This document shows, in pieces, positions 1-8,031 of a stretch of DNA of 23,633 nt (position 1 is the stretch's first letter; each line of letters starts with the position of its first letter). Origin of the DNA: Holosporales bacterium (GTDB lineage Bacteria; Pseudomonadota; Alphaproteobacteria; RUG11792); assembly GCA_031266385.1 (NCBI GenBank), contig JAISBC010000062.1, positions 1 to 23,633 on the forward strand. The letters are read 5' to 3'. Under the pieces are notes generated by a model. That model had not been told where the DNA came from. It saw only the letters and a program-made list of their open reading frames with translations, and did no database searches. The position numbers and the translations under genes are program-made.

Positions 1-58
1 ATATATATACACTCCATTTAATGGCAATATGTTACTGGAACAGTGATTGTTACCAGAA

Positions 59-228
59 GTAGAGAGGAAGAAGATAATGGATATGGATGATGCTAGTTTC
101 ATGATCTTAATCCTATAGATCATTTCTGGGATTGGTTAAAGAGGAAAATTAGGAATATGATTCATAATTTTACTTCTTTAGATGAGGTCATTGATTACTT
201 GGGTGATAAATGTTTTTGGTATAGATGA
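59..228 (+). pseudogene. IS630-family transposase remnant, 3' end
   Basis: The frame starting at 106 reads LNPIDHFWDWLKRKIR and ends at the stop at 226-228. This is the C-terminal catalytic-glutamate region typical of IS630/Tc1-mariner transposases (usual form DLNPIEHFWxxLK); here the expected E is D. Just upstream, at 83-100, another frame reads MDDASF, like the MDNASFH motif that normally lies some tens of residues earlier. The two motifs are joined within about 10 bases, so an internal deletion removed the segment between them and shifted the frame. No intact N-terminus or terminal inverted repeat is visible. It is a dead element, not an active insertion sequence. The family call rests on motif recognition only. 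Confidence 0.75.
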
Positions 229-229
229 T

Positions 230-243
230 CCCCCCCCCCCCCC
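230..243. repeat. C14 homopolymer tract
   Basis: Fourteen consecutive C residues directly follow the stop codon of the transposase remnant. It is the longest of six G/C homopolymers of nine or more bases in the window. No reading frame clearly depends on it, so it may be neutral sequence. The stretch 244-338 after it holds no gene I can recognise and runs up to the 3' end of the ATP synthase b gene. Confidence 0.9.
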
Positions 244-338
244 ACCGCCCAACCTGCACATGCGATTTTCGAAATGCTTTTGCAACAGATCTAATACTCT
301 CTGTACCGTCTTGAATATTGGAAAATAATTATTGTCTG

Positions 339-845
339 TTAACTTCGTTTCGAGCCGTTAATCATCTGATCGATGGCTGTGATTGCTTTGTTAATGTACA
401 CATTGTGGAAGTCTCTATCCGTCTTCATTGAGATCACCTTCTTTTTGATCTCCTTCATGATCATTTCCGATATTCCATGATGTAACTCAGCGTAAAGCCT
501 GATTTTAATCTGCTCGATTTCCTTGTCATATTCGGCCAGTTTCTTCTCCATCGCTCGACTTATTAGTTCAGCCGATTGGTCAGTTATTTTTTTCGCCTGA
601 ACCTCGGCTTCTTGGATTGATTTTTCTGCGTTATTTTTGGCTTCTTCCAGGGCTCGATGAGTCTCGTTTAGTTTCAGGATAGCCTCTTCTCGGCGCCTCT
701 CCAGCCCTTCTATCGATAATCTTATTTCCTTAATGCTCTCTTCGATCCCCGTCTGAAATTTCTCGTAAGCAAACTTGAAGAGTACGGCACACATCCCGAC
801 GAAACTGATAATAAGATATGTATGTATGTTCTGAAGAATTTCCAT
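339..845 (-). CDS. atpF: F0F1 ATP synthase subunit b
   Basis: Peripheral-stalk subunit b of the membrane F0 sector, 168 aa. It holds the F1 head stationary relative to the rotating c-ring. The protein has one membrane segment at about residues 9-27. A long charged helix rich in E, K, R and A follows to about residue 130, the coiled coil expected of b subunits, then a short C-terminal F1-binding part. ATG start at 845; it lies 11 bases after the stop of the b' gene, so it is the last gene of the atpB-atpE-b'-b operon. The Shine-Dalgarno is weak, so coupling to the upstream gene is likely. b and b' are hard to separate by sequence; the assignment follows the usual alphaproteobacterial order. 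Confidence 0.85.
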   Translation of the reverse strand: MEILQNIHTYLIISFVGMCAVLFKFAYEKFQTGIEESIKEIRLSIEGLERRREEAILKLNETHRALEEAKNNAEKSIQEAEVQAKKITDQSAELISRAMEKKLAEYDKEIEQIKIRLYAELHHGISEMIMKEIKKKVISMKTDRDFHNVYINKAITAIDQMINGSKRS

Positions 846-856
846 ATACTTTTCTT

Positions 857-1300
857 TTATAACTTCCCTGAAAATAACCGCTCGAAGGCCGTCTGAGCCG
901 TAATCTCAACCTGCATCTTAAAGATTGATTCTAATCCATCTATTTCTTTTCGTATCCTATTTCTAGTCGCGTTCATCCTTTCCTCATTCTCTGCCCTCAT
1001 GAATTTCAACTGAGTATCAATGGCGTTTTCATATTTCTTCACGGCGTTCCTCACGATTTCAGCCGATCTACGCAATCCGTCTTCCTGAATCTGCTTTATC
1101 AGATTCTCCGTCTCGATAAGGTCGTGCTCCAACTTCTCTATGGCCTCTGAATGCTCCTTTATGTGCTGTCCTCGAGCTTGAAAAACCTTATCCATCCTCG
1201 GAATGAAGCATTTTTTGAATGCTACGATCAAAACCGAAAGTGAAACACAAAGCCAGAATAACTGCGAAAAATAGAATGATGTATCAAGCTGTGGCAACAT
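857..1300 (-). CDS. atpF': F0F1 ATP synthase subunit b'
   Basis: Second b-type stalk subunit, found in alphaproteobacteria and phototrophs, pairing with b as a heterodimer. I chose the ATG at 1300 (147 aa, MLPQLDTSFY), which gives the typical b' opening of MPQLD followed by a membrane helix (about residues 10-30). A GTG at 1312 is in frame, but the GGGA motif sits directly against it, whereas it is about 11 bases from the ATG. The rest is a charged coiled coil. The atpE stop at 1316-1318 is close upstream, so the genes are co-transcribed and probably translationally coupled. Having both b and b' supports an alphaproteobacterial origin. Confidence 0.85.
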   Translation of the reverse strand: MLPQLDTSFYFSQLFWLCVSLSVLIVAFKKCFIPRMDKVFQARGQHIKEHSEAIEKLEHDLIETENLIKQIQEDGLRRSAEIVRNAVKKYENAIDTQLKFMRAENEERMNATRNRIRKEIDGLESIFKMQVEITAQTAFERLFSGKL

Positions 1301-1315
1301 CTTTCGAAGCACTCC

Positions 1316-1543
1316 CTATACGACAAATAACAGGCACATCGCGACGATAAAGGCCAGTAATGCGACAGATTCAAGGAGAGCAAAATAGGTCATACTCAAA
1401 GACCTTAGATCCTTCAATGCCGATGGATTTCTGGCGACCGATTCAATTACCGAAGAAAATAACTTTCCGAGACCGATTCCAACTCCAAAGAGAGCGATGA
1501 CGGAGATTCCACTCCCAATAAACTTCGCTGCAATAGGATCCAT
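1316..1543 (-). CDS. atpE: F0F1 ATP synthase subunit c
   Basis: Proteolipid c subunit of 75 aa that forms the rotating ring in the inner membrane. It is a two-helix hairpin: helix 1 is glycine-rich (GSGISVIALFGVGIGLG, about 10-26), the polar loop carries ARNP at 37-40, and helix 2 carries the proton-binding carboxylate Glu58 in FALLESVALL. The polar-loop motif is normally ARQP, so N39 is a mild variation. The Glu fits a proton-translocating ring; I do not see a clear set of sodium-binding residues. It sits 26 bases downstream of atpB. The length is normal for the family. Confidence 0.95.
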   Translation of the reverse strand: MDPIAAKFIGSGISVIALFGVGIGLGKLFSSVIESVARNPSALKDLRSLSMTYFALLESVALLAFIVAMCLLFVV

Positions 1544-1569
1544 ATTTCCAAACTCCTCATAAAAACAAA

Positions 1570-2334
1570 CTAATCTTCTTCATGCGCCATGGATTCCGCC
1601 AAATACGTACACGACAATATGACGAAAACGTACGCCTGAAGGACACAAATCGCCAGCTTAAAAACGTTCAGCGCAACATCGAAGGCGACTATCGCAATAT
1701 CGAAGGCTACTATCGGGATGGCAAGCCAAGAAGCCGCCACCACACCCATGACCGACACGGCGAATCCAGCTATTACTTTTATCATAACATGACCGGCCAC
1801 TATGTTTGCAAATAAACGTATCCCCAGGCTGAATGGCCTAAAAATAAACGATATCAATTCGATGACCACAAAAAACGGGACGAGGTATGCCGGCAATCCC
1901 TTCGGACAAAATTGCCTGAAATAATGCAAGCCGTTACGGCTGATTCCGACGATAATCGAGGCAACGAAGACGATACCGGCCATTCCCATCGTCACAACCA
2001 ATTGACTCGTAAACGAAAAGGCGAATGGAAGAAGACCCGTGATATTCCCGATGCAAATAAAAAGAAAAAGAGAAAATATGTAAGGGAATAGCTGAATTCC
2101 GTGATCTCCAGCGCTTGTTTTCACGATATCTCCAATGAAAAAAAACATCTTCTCGATGAGGAATTGAATTTTATTCGGAATCATCTTTGAATTCCTCGTC
2201 CCAATTCCAAAGAGGATGAGGATCATGGCCACGGTTACCAGCATATACAGAGAAGAATTTGTGATTGAAAAATCCAATGAAAAAAAGTGTATAGGAATAA
2301 TATTCTTGACTTCAAATGAAGACATTGGATCCAT
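1570..2334 (-). CDS. atpB: F0F1 ATP synthase subunit a
   Basis: Stator subunit a of 254 aa, forming the proton half-channels beside the c-ring. Five to six hydrophobic segments are visible. The essential arginine is Arg173 in GIRLFANIVAGH, and the C-terminal channel helix carries LQAYVF at 232-237. The ATG at 2334 is preceded by GGAGG about 10 bases upstream. It is the first gene of the F0 operon, with a promoter at 2406-2434. No atpI gene lies in front of it, although atpI often precedes atpB in alphaproteobacteria. The F1 genes are not in this window, which fits the split F0/F1 arrangement of that class. Confidence 0.96.
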   Translation of the reverse strand: MDPMSSFEVKNIIPIHFFSLDFSITNSSLYMLVTVAMILILFGIGTRNSKMIPNKIQFLIEKMFFFIGDIVKTSAGDHGIQLFPYIFSLFLFICIGNITGLLPFAFSFTSQLVVTMGMAGIVFVASIIVGISRNGLHYFRQFCPKGLPAYLVPFFVVIELISFIFRPFSLGIRLFANIVAGHVMIKVIAGFAVSVMGVVAASWLAIPIVAFDIAIVAFDVALNVFKLAICVLQAYVFVILSCTYLAESMAHEED

Positions 2335-2405
2335 AATAAGCGCGCCTCCGCAATTCTTGTCAGTACTCGATACAGTAGTACAAAAAAAGATAATTATATG
2401 GTAGA

Positions 2406-2434
2406 ATTATACCACAGACTATGAATGATACCAA
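2406..2434 (-). promoter_or_regulatory. Sigma70-type promoter of the F0 operon
   Basis: On the minus strand, TTGGTA (2429-2434) and a perfect TATAAT (2406-2411) are separated by 17 bases. The predicted transcription start lies about 60 bases before the atpB ATG. The remaining intergenic sequence to 2577 also has to serve the divergent plus-strand gene at 2578, for which I see no convincing promoter. Confidence 0.7.
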
Positions 2435-2577
2435 AATTTCAGGGACTACAAAATGCCCAAAAGAGTTGGTTGAAACGCGTTTGTAAAATGGTTTAGGAAA
2501 CCAGTGCTGGGGGAGGGCGACTTAAGAATATGCAAAATATGGGAAACCCTTCTCGGGGGAGGAGATGAGTAACCGAA

Positions 2578-3984
2578 ATGAGCATTTGTACTCTACGAGT
2601 GATATTTTTATTCTTGCCGATAATTTTCGGATTTTTTGCGACGAGTGTCTTATCGTCAGGAAAGCCGCCTGACAAAGGCGATTCATCTTTGCCGCCGGAA
2701 ACAGATGCCCAACCAATTGAGCAGATAAAGGATTTTGTTGCTTATTGGCTGAACGTACTTCCAGACGATATTCAACTAACTCAAAAGGTTAACAATGAAG
2801 TTACTGGTGTTCAGGTATTTCTAGCAACTTGTGAAGGAACAACTCTGGCCGTCAAAATTAGATCGAAAAAGCTCCGACAGGAATTAGTCAATAATAATCG
2901 ATTTGTAGGAGAAATTACACAAATTCCAAGAATAAGGTATTTGGATGTAGGATATTATCTACTTGGGGAGCCCACGGAAAGAGAAACCGGTTTTGAATTA
3001 AGATTCTATCCAATATTAGCGTTCGGGAGACTCCTTCCAAATGGTGAATTCTTGGGGCCATTTGAAGCTAACGACCCTGAAGCGATTCATATTGCCGACA
3101 ATTTACTGAGAACAGAAGGCGTAACCATAGAAGTATTGGCATGGGCTCCTGGAGTTACTGGAACCAGACTGTTGCGTGAAATCGGAGATGCCGATGGACC
3201 AGAACTCGTTCACAATCAGGAGTTATTATTCACTATTGCCACCGCTTTCGTCGAAACATTGGAATATTTCATGGAGAATGGATTGCATCATGGAGATTAT
3301 GCTCTGCGTAATTTCCTCTACGCGGTTGAAGGTATAGTCGCGATAATAGATGCTGGCCCAATCACCAATGAAGACATAATATACACATTAGATGTTCTAG
3401 CTGCTTGTGGGCTGCTTAAATGTAGAATGCTAATTCCAATTACTGCTAGATTATTAAGGTTGGCTGTAAGGCACAACCTAATCGACGAAGAGAAATACCA
3501 CAGATGGTTTAATAAGATGTTTCGTGCAGAGTGCCTTACAGGGTATGGAGCCAGAGATATAACGGAAGTGATCGAAAGGTTGTTGCCAGTGAGGTGGCCC
3601 TTCCCCGATCCAAATACGGAAAATCCGCTCCAGAGCCTGGGCTTTCTCGAAGAACTTCCGCGGGAGGAATCTGTAGAGTTACTGGTCAAATGTGCTCTTT
3701 TAAATCCGGATTTATCGCTAGAAACCTGGCATTCTCTTCAAGACCAGTTCCCCACGTATCGTAAAGAAATATCGGCAATAACTAGAAGCCTCCGATCAGC
3801 GGCAGCAACGCGCCCATCAGTAGATGAACTCTCTGAGCTCGTGAGTAAATCGCCCAAATTCAAGATGGAATCACCACCCGATGATGAGCTCATAGCCCCC
3901 GATGATGAGCTCATAGCCACAGCTGACGACTACCAGGAATTAAGGCCGCTCGATAGATGGTCACACCCACGACCGGCCGCTTAA
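2578..3984 (+). CDS. Exported kinase-like protein, paralogue 1
   Basis: Predicted 468-aa exported protein, unknown by name. A hydrophobic N-terminus (about 5-27) looks like a signal peptide. The body carries an ordered set of motifs of the protein-kinase/aminoglycoside-phosphotransferase fold. These are AVKIRSKK with Lys93 in the ATP-anchoring position, HHGDYALRN with Asp240 as candidate catalytic base and Asn245, and AIIDAG with Asp258 as candidate metal ligand. No glycine-rich loop is obvious. The next gene is a diverged paralogue sharing these motifs and LPxGxFxGPF. The C-terminus is acidic and holds a 7-residue tandem repeat. The start is uncertain: a stop at 2566 precedes the ATG at 2578, and the GGGGGAGGAG motif is about 14 bases upstream. 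Kinase activity and target are inference; it could be a pseudokinase. Confidence 0.65.
   Translation: MSICTLRVIFLFLPIIFGFFATSVLSSGKPPDKGDSSLPPETDAQPIEQIKDFVAYWLNVLPDDIQLTQKVNNEVTGVQVFLATCEGTTLAVKIRSKKLRQELVNNNRFVGEITQIPRIRYLDVGYYLLGEPTERETGFELRFYPILAFGRLLPNGEFLGPFEANDPEAIHIADNLLRTEGVTIEVLAWAPGVTGTRLLREIGDADGPELVHNQELLFTIATAFVETLEYFMENGLHHGDYALRNFLYAVEGIVAIIDAGPITNEDIIYTLDVLAACGLLKCRMLIPITARLLRLAVRHNLIDEEKYHRWFNKMFRAECLTGYGARDITEVIERLLPVRWPFPDPNTENPLQSLGFLEELPREESVELLVKCALLNPDLSLETWHSLQDQFPTYRKEISAITRSLRSAAATRPSVDELSELVSKSPKFKMESPPDDELIAPDDELIATADDYQELRPLDRWSHPRPAA
3877..3918 (+). repeat. Perfect 21-bp tandem duplication in coding sequence
   Basis: Two identical 21-bp units, 3877-3897 and 3898-3918, encode two copies of a PDDELIA heptad in the acidic tail of kinase-like paralogue 1. 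The unit is a multiple of three, so the frame is kept. Identity at every base suggests a recent slippage event. Confidence 0.95.
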
Positions 3985-4087
3985 CCTTTCGAAGATGGCA
4001 CTACTCAAGATAGCGAAAAAAATTTAGATCCTATTTAGGATTGCTTTGCTACTATTTATCTATCGGACTAAATGGGGAGGGGTCTGA

Positions 4088-5284
4088 GTGATTATCCGGG
4101 CTCTATTTTTAGTAGTAATCGTTTTCTCGTCGGCAATCATTGAGTGTGTTTCATCGGTGATGCCGATACCACCAGTAACTAATCCAGAAGATCGTTATTC
4201 TTATCAGGTAGCTCAGTTTGTCGCGGCGCATTCTGGCAGCCCCATAGAGAACGTTCACGTCGAATTCAAGAGGAAGATCCGTTGCGGCGGAATCGTTCTG
4301 TATAAAGCATCCGTTGGGACCGCGGATTATGCCGTAAAAATTGAATCGAAAAGACTAAGTAATGAATTAAAAAGTAATCATCGATTTCTAGGCGACCTTC
4401 TAAGAGCGTATTCATTGGTCGATCTAGGGAGAGGATCTTATCGGATATTCGGTGATGATGGCCCAGGATTTGAGGCTAGATATAATTCGGTGGAAGCTTT
4501 TGGATGGCTGCTCCCAGACGGAGCCTTCAGGGGGCCATTTCGCGCGGATATTCCATCAAATGAAGGGGTTATCACAGATCTCATGAGCTTACCAGGTGTG
4601 AGTATCCAGTTGATTTCATGGATCCCTGGGATGCCGGTAGATCAATCTTTAACGATCGATAGAGGGAACCTGAATGAGGAGGCGGTCGCTGGGGTTAGGG
4701 CATTCTCCCTGGTTGGTCAGTCGCTTTGCCGAGAAGGTGTCTGGCACGGAGACTATGAATATCGCAATGTAATGTATTTGCATTCATGTTCTCCGCCGGT
4801 ATGTTGGGTAATCGATCCCGGATACGTATCCACCGATTTTGGCGGAATAATGAAGAGCTTTTCGTTTTGTGGAATTCCCAGGATGAGCCCCATTATTCCA
4901 ACCGTAACCGATTTCCTGAGATTTGCCGTTGAGATGAAGATAATGGATCTTAGAGCTTACCGTAATTGGTTTGGCACGATGTATGATTCAAATTGTTTTT
5001 CAGGGATGGATGCGAATGGCAGATTGGAAACTCTCGCCAGATTGTGGCCACTGCGTACCCCTTTTCACACGAAATCACTTCTGACTCCGGATGAACTTCT
5101 GACGACCATAGGTCAATACTCGGAGGAGTATTCGATAAGGCAGATATTATCGTTTCTTCTCTTGTACGATGGACTTTCATCTGAATTCATCGCCTCCGCG
5201 AAAAAAAAGCTCCCGGATGTTGACTGGACGGAAAGGGATATTTTTGAATTTTACGATGAGACTTTGGGATTAACTAATAATTAA
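4088..5284 (+). CDS. Exported kinase-like protein, paralogue 2
   Basis: 398-aa paralogue of the preceding gene. It starts with GTG at 4088, backed by a strong purine-rich ribosome site (GGGGAGGGG at 4075-4083). A signal-peptide-like segment covers about residues 3-24. The kinase-fold motifs recur in the same order: YAVKIESKR with Lys84, WHGDYEYRN with Asp222 and Asn227, and VIDPG with Asp243. Also shared are ELxxNxRFxG after the lysine, LPDGAFRGPF at 142-151 and a WxPG motif near 178-181. It lacks the acidic repeat tail of paralogue 1. The 103-base gap between the two genes holds a short palindrome at 4028-4041 but no clear terminator, so co-transcription is possible. Retention of the Lys, Asp, Asn and Asp positions in both copies despite wide divergence suggests catalytic activity. 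Function and secretion route are unproven. Confidence 0.65.
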   Translation: MIIRALFLVVIVFSSAIIECVSSVMPIPPVTNPEDRYSYQVAQFVAAHSGSPIENVHVEFKRKIRCGGIVLYKASVGTADYAVKIESKRLSNELKSNHRFLGDLLRAYSLVDLGRGSYRIFGDDGPGFEARYNSVEAFGWLLPDGAFRGPFRADIPSNEGVITDLMSLPGVSIQLISWIPGMPVDQSLTIDRGNLNEEAVAGVRAFSLVGQSLCREGVWHGDYEYRNVMYLHSCSPPVCWVIDPGYVSTDFGGIMKSFSFCGIPRMSPIIPTVTDFLRFAVEMKIMDLRAYRNWFGTMYDSNCFSGMDANGRLETLARLWPLRTPFHTKSLLTPDELLTTIGQYSEEYSIRQILSFLLLYDGLSSEFIASAKKKLPDVDWTERDIFEFYDETLGLTNN

Positions 5285-5449
5285 TTGCATTTAAGATTAT
5301 TGTGGATATTTTCGGATTGGCTACCGTTTGGTAGCTTTCCGGAAATCCTACCAGCGATCATAGGCTGCAACAAAAAAAGTATTAAGCAACTGTAAAATGA
5401 GCTAACTTTATTATAAATATCCCGCCATAGACTTTCTAGTTCATTTATG

Positions 5450-5477
5450 TTGACTTTTCTTAAAAAAAATATATAAT
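5450..5477 (+). promoter_or_regulatory. Sigma70-type promoter of the MHS transporter gene
   Basis: TTGACT (5450-5455) and TATAAT (5472-5477) are separated by 16 bases with an A-rich spacer. It lies about 60 bases before the transporter start codon and is one of the strongest consensus promoters in the window. The rest of 5285-5449 is AT-rich with no gene seen. Confidence 0.75.
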
Positions 5478-5538
5478 GCCGCCGAAAACATAGATAGTGC
5501 CATAAGGAATACTGGCGTGTCGGTTAGGAGTTGGAGGC

Positions 5539-6780
5539 ATGAAGTATAACAATGCTGTGATCGGAGGTCACTTCGTCATCAGCTTCGATAATGTTATCAA
5601 TGGATTCTTGGCCGTCGTCATGGCCCCTTTGTTCTTCGGCTCGAGTCAGGACCCCATTATACAATTGCTGTCCTCCTACGCGGCCTATGCCGCCCTTTTC
5701 GTGACGGGGCCAATCGGAGCCCTGATGTTCGGGCGTATGGGAGATAAATTCGGCCGAAAACGTGCTCTGTTGATTAGCATAACGGGGATTGGGCTTCCGG
5801 TGTTCATGATTGGGATCCTGCCGACCTATTCCCTTATCGGGATAACCGCCCCGATCATTTTGATTTTCCTCAGGATGTTGCAAGGATTTTTTAAGGGGGC
5901 CGAGTATTCCGGGGTTCTCATACATAATCACGAGATGGGGCATAAGAAGGTGAGTTCGTCCGCCAATATCATCTCGCTGGGTTGTTGCGGAGGTTGTGCG
6001 GCGGCCGTGACGTGTTGGTTGGCGACGCAGGATGGATATCCAGATTGGTCATGGAGGATGCCGTTCATCGTCGGTGGCCTATTGGCGAGTATCGTCTTTT
6101 TCTTTAGGATGAGGATCCCCGAGACGGATGACTTTATCGAGATACAAAATCAGCACAAAACCCTGAAATCCCCGATTATGACTCTGCTTAGATATCATAA
6201 ATTGGAAACGGCCGTCGGGATAGCCGTTTGCGCTATGTATACCTCCTTTGCTTACTCATCGATGATGTTCGGGAATAGGCTATTTCAGCAGGCCGGTTAT
6301 CCCGTTTCACAGAGCATGATTTTCAGTATGTTCGATATGCTCTGGATATCTATATCGATTTCCATATGCGGTAAGATTGCCGATAGGATTGGAATGGTGA
6401 GGCAGATACAGATCGGTTCGTTGATATTGATCGCGGCCTCGTATCCGCTGTGTACACTGATCGCCGGTGAATTGACGCTGTTTAAGATATATCTATATAT
6501 GGTCTGCGTAACGTTCCTGAGTGCGTCGATAGCTAGCTGCTCCGCCGCCTATGTTTTAAGGTTATTCCCGGCGCAGTGCAGATATACCGGGTTTTCCATA
6601 ACGGACTCTTTGGGGGCGATAATCGGGGGAGCCACCCCATTCATGATGCTCCTGTTTTCGGCGCTATTCGAGACGAATATAGGATGTGTCATTTGGTTTT
6701 ATGTGACCACGATCCCGACGTTCGTCCTGATCTATCTGATGGATCGTAAAATTCAGAACAACGCATCAGAAACGGTTTAG
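5539..6780 (+). CDS. MFS transporter, metabolite:H+ symporter (ProP-like) family
   Basis: Inner-membrane transporter of 413 aa with about 12 hydrophobic segments. The loop between segments 2 and 3 carries the major facilitator signature GRMGDKFGRKRAL. The next loop carries LRMLQGFFKGAEYSG, matching the RxxQGxxxGxEw motif of the metabolite:H+ symporter subfamily (ProP, KgtP, ShiA relatives). A WSWRMPF segment before helix 6 is also typical of this group. The ATG at 5539 has AGGAG at 5526-5530 with an 8-base spacer. Length is slightly short of the usual 430-500 aa. The gene stands alone behind its own promoter. The substrate cannot be read from sequence; osmolytes, dicarboxylates or host metabolites are all possible. 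In host-associated bacteria such transporters often import host metabolites (inference). Confidence 0.85.
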   Translation: MKYNNAVIGGHFVISFDNVINGFLAVVMAPLFFGSSQDPIIQLLSSYAAYAALFVTGPIGALMFGRMGDKFGRKRALLISITGIGLPVFMIGILPTYSLIGITAPIILIFLRMLQGFFKGAEYSGVLIHNHEMGHKKVSSSANIISLGCCGGCAAAVTCWLATQDGYPDWSWRMPFIVGGLLASIVFFFRMRIPETDDFIEIQNQHKTLKSPIMTLLRYHKLETAVGIAVCAMYTSFAYSSMMFGNRLFQQAGYPVSQSMIFSMFDMLWISISISICGKIADRIGMVRQIQIGSLILIAASYPLCTLIAGELTLFKIYLYMVCVTFLSASIASCSAAYVLRLFPAQCRYTGFSITDSLGAIIGGATPFMMLLFSALFETNIGCVIWFYVTTIPTFVLIYLMDRKIQNNASETV

Positions 6781-7054
6781 GGGGTTTTACAGAAAATGAG
6801 AATTTGTTCCAGCTTATGTTGTTGGGAACCAAGAGTCTGAACACCCTACTCCATTTGGAGGAAGTCCTTTCCAGGCACTGGTGGACTACCTGATGTTAAG
6901 GATGTCTACTTGAGCAAATGGTCCTACCTGCTGCGTCCTTACTCTACCGATCCATAGTAAATGATCACAAAATTGGTTGAACAACTCCCCCCCCCATTGT
7001 GCTGAGTATGCTACCTTATTCGGTTTCAGAATTACTACTCTTTTATGGATAGGA
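6781..7054. other. Intergenic stretch with a C9 tract, no recognised gene
   Basis: This 274-base stretch between two convergent genes contains a C9 run at 6987-6995. Short broken frames on both strands hint at decayed coding sequence, but I could not match them to a family. No rho-independent terminator is evident after either flanking gene. Confidence 0.6.
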
Positions 7055-7774
7055 TTATGCAGCATCATCGAGGAATGCCAGATTCGCAGCAACGGCTAGA
7101 AAGCGCAAATATTTTGGATGCGGCATTCCAAGGATTTCGATACTAATTGGAGAAGTAGAGCCCTGAATTCTAGGTGCCGTGTAAGTGGGCCATTTTTTCC
7201 AAGGGCTAAAAGTATCTGGTATCATATCACAAACGCGTTTTGCTCCCTTCGCAGCCAATAAGGAAAGAGCCCCAATTCCAAAGATCAGATTGTTAGCCGT
7301 ACTATCGGTTCTCCTTTGAGGAGTAGCTTTCGCATGTTTGACAGAATGCACTCGATGTCCTTTGGAAGAATGACTCTTTCTACTCGGTTCGGATGATGCT
7401 TCAACGGAAAATTCGACGACCTCACTGATAGACAAATCAGGGCGCTTCTCAGAAACTGACCCTTTAATATCAGCCGAATCAAGGTTGAAATCTGGGCTAT
7501 CATTCTGGTCTGTATTATAGCCCGAAATCACTATTCCACCCATTTCGCCGCCATCGCAGTGGAAATAGCGCGAGCTTTCTGAATCCACAGTAAAGTTACC
7601 CAAGTTGAGTTCGATTGGAGCATCCGAGAAGACTATCGGCGGCGCACTAATCTGTGGAAATATTGAGGATAGCACAGATGGTAATGCCAATAATGACGAG
7701 CAACTTCCTATTTCTTGAAAATAAAATGTACAGAAAAGAACCCCAACAAGTAGTTTTACCCGTTTATTTTGCAT
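7055..7774 (-). CDS. Unknown exported protein or lipoprotein
   Basis: 239-aa protein, not recognised. The N-terminus (KR, then a hydrophobic stretch to about residue 24) is a signal peptide. IGSC at 22-25 resembles a lipobox, so Cys25 could be lipidated. The middle (about 75-150) is polar, rich in S, D and E, then in K, R and H. A hydrophobic segment at about 158-172 could be a membrane anchor. The ATG at 7774 has only a weak GAGA-type ribosome site. The upstream region 7775-7860 is very AT-rich; TTGCAA on the minus strand followed 17 bases later by ATTTAT could be its promoter. It shares no clear similarity with the other unknown exported proteins here. Confidence 0.5.
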   Translation of the reverse strand: MQNKRVKLLVGVLFCTFYFQEIGSCSSLLALPSVLSSIFPQISAPPIVFSDAPIELNLGNFTVDSESSRYFHCDGGEMGGIVISGYNTDQNDSPDFNLDSADIKGSVSEKRPDLSISEVVEFSVEASSEPSRKSHSSKGHRVHSVKHAKATPQRRTDSTANNLIFGIGALSLLAAKGAKRVCDMIPDTFSPWKKWPTYTAPRIQGSTSPISIEILGMPHPKYLRFLAVAANLAFLDDAA

Positions 7775-8031
7775 AATACTATCTCATATTCAATAAATAA
7801 ATATCATCATTAATGATTTTTGCAATTTAGAATTAAAAAAATATTAATAATTTGAAAAAATTAACTCTGTTACATGTTGATCGATTTCACGATTATTCGT
7901 AGTGTGTCCAAATGGCGAGTATCTTGACCACATTCGTCTCTTCTATCACCTGATAGGATCAATAGACACACCACCTAAACCCCCACTATCTTCCCCTTTA
8001 CTATTCTCTCCGCTTCTGTGCTCCGTGTCTC
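7775..8031. other. AT-rich then C-rich intergenic region
   Basis: 7775-7870 is strongly AT-rich and probably holds the promoter of the minus-strand gene ending at 7774. It contains a perfect 12-bp palindrome at 7806-7817. From about 7960 the base composition switches to C-rich. A minus-strand open stretch of 43 codons, 7946-8077, overlaps the next pseudogene in another frame and could be a frameshifted part of it. No intact gene is seen. Confidence 0.4.

Noticed and set aside
1582..1815. Plus-strand ORF inside atpB
   Set aside because: It is antisense to the conserved subunit a coding region and has no independent support.
4028..4041. Palindrome between the two kinase-like genes
   Set aside because: The ATCCTA/TAGGAT arms leave a 2-base loop and no T-run follows. 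Too short to call a terminator or operator.
6886..7092. Minus-strand ORF through the C9 tract
   Set aside because: It overlaps the 3' end of the exported-protein gene in another frame, lacks a ribosome site and has no recognisable family.
7806..7817. Perfect 12-bp AT-rich palindrome upstream of the 239-aa gene
   Set aside because: In such AT-rich sequence a 12-bp palindrome can arise by chance, and there is no second copy to support an operator.
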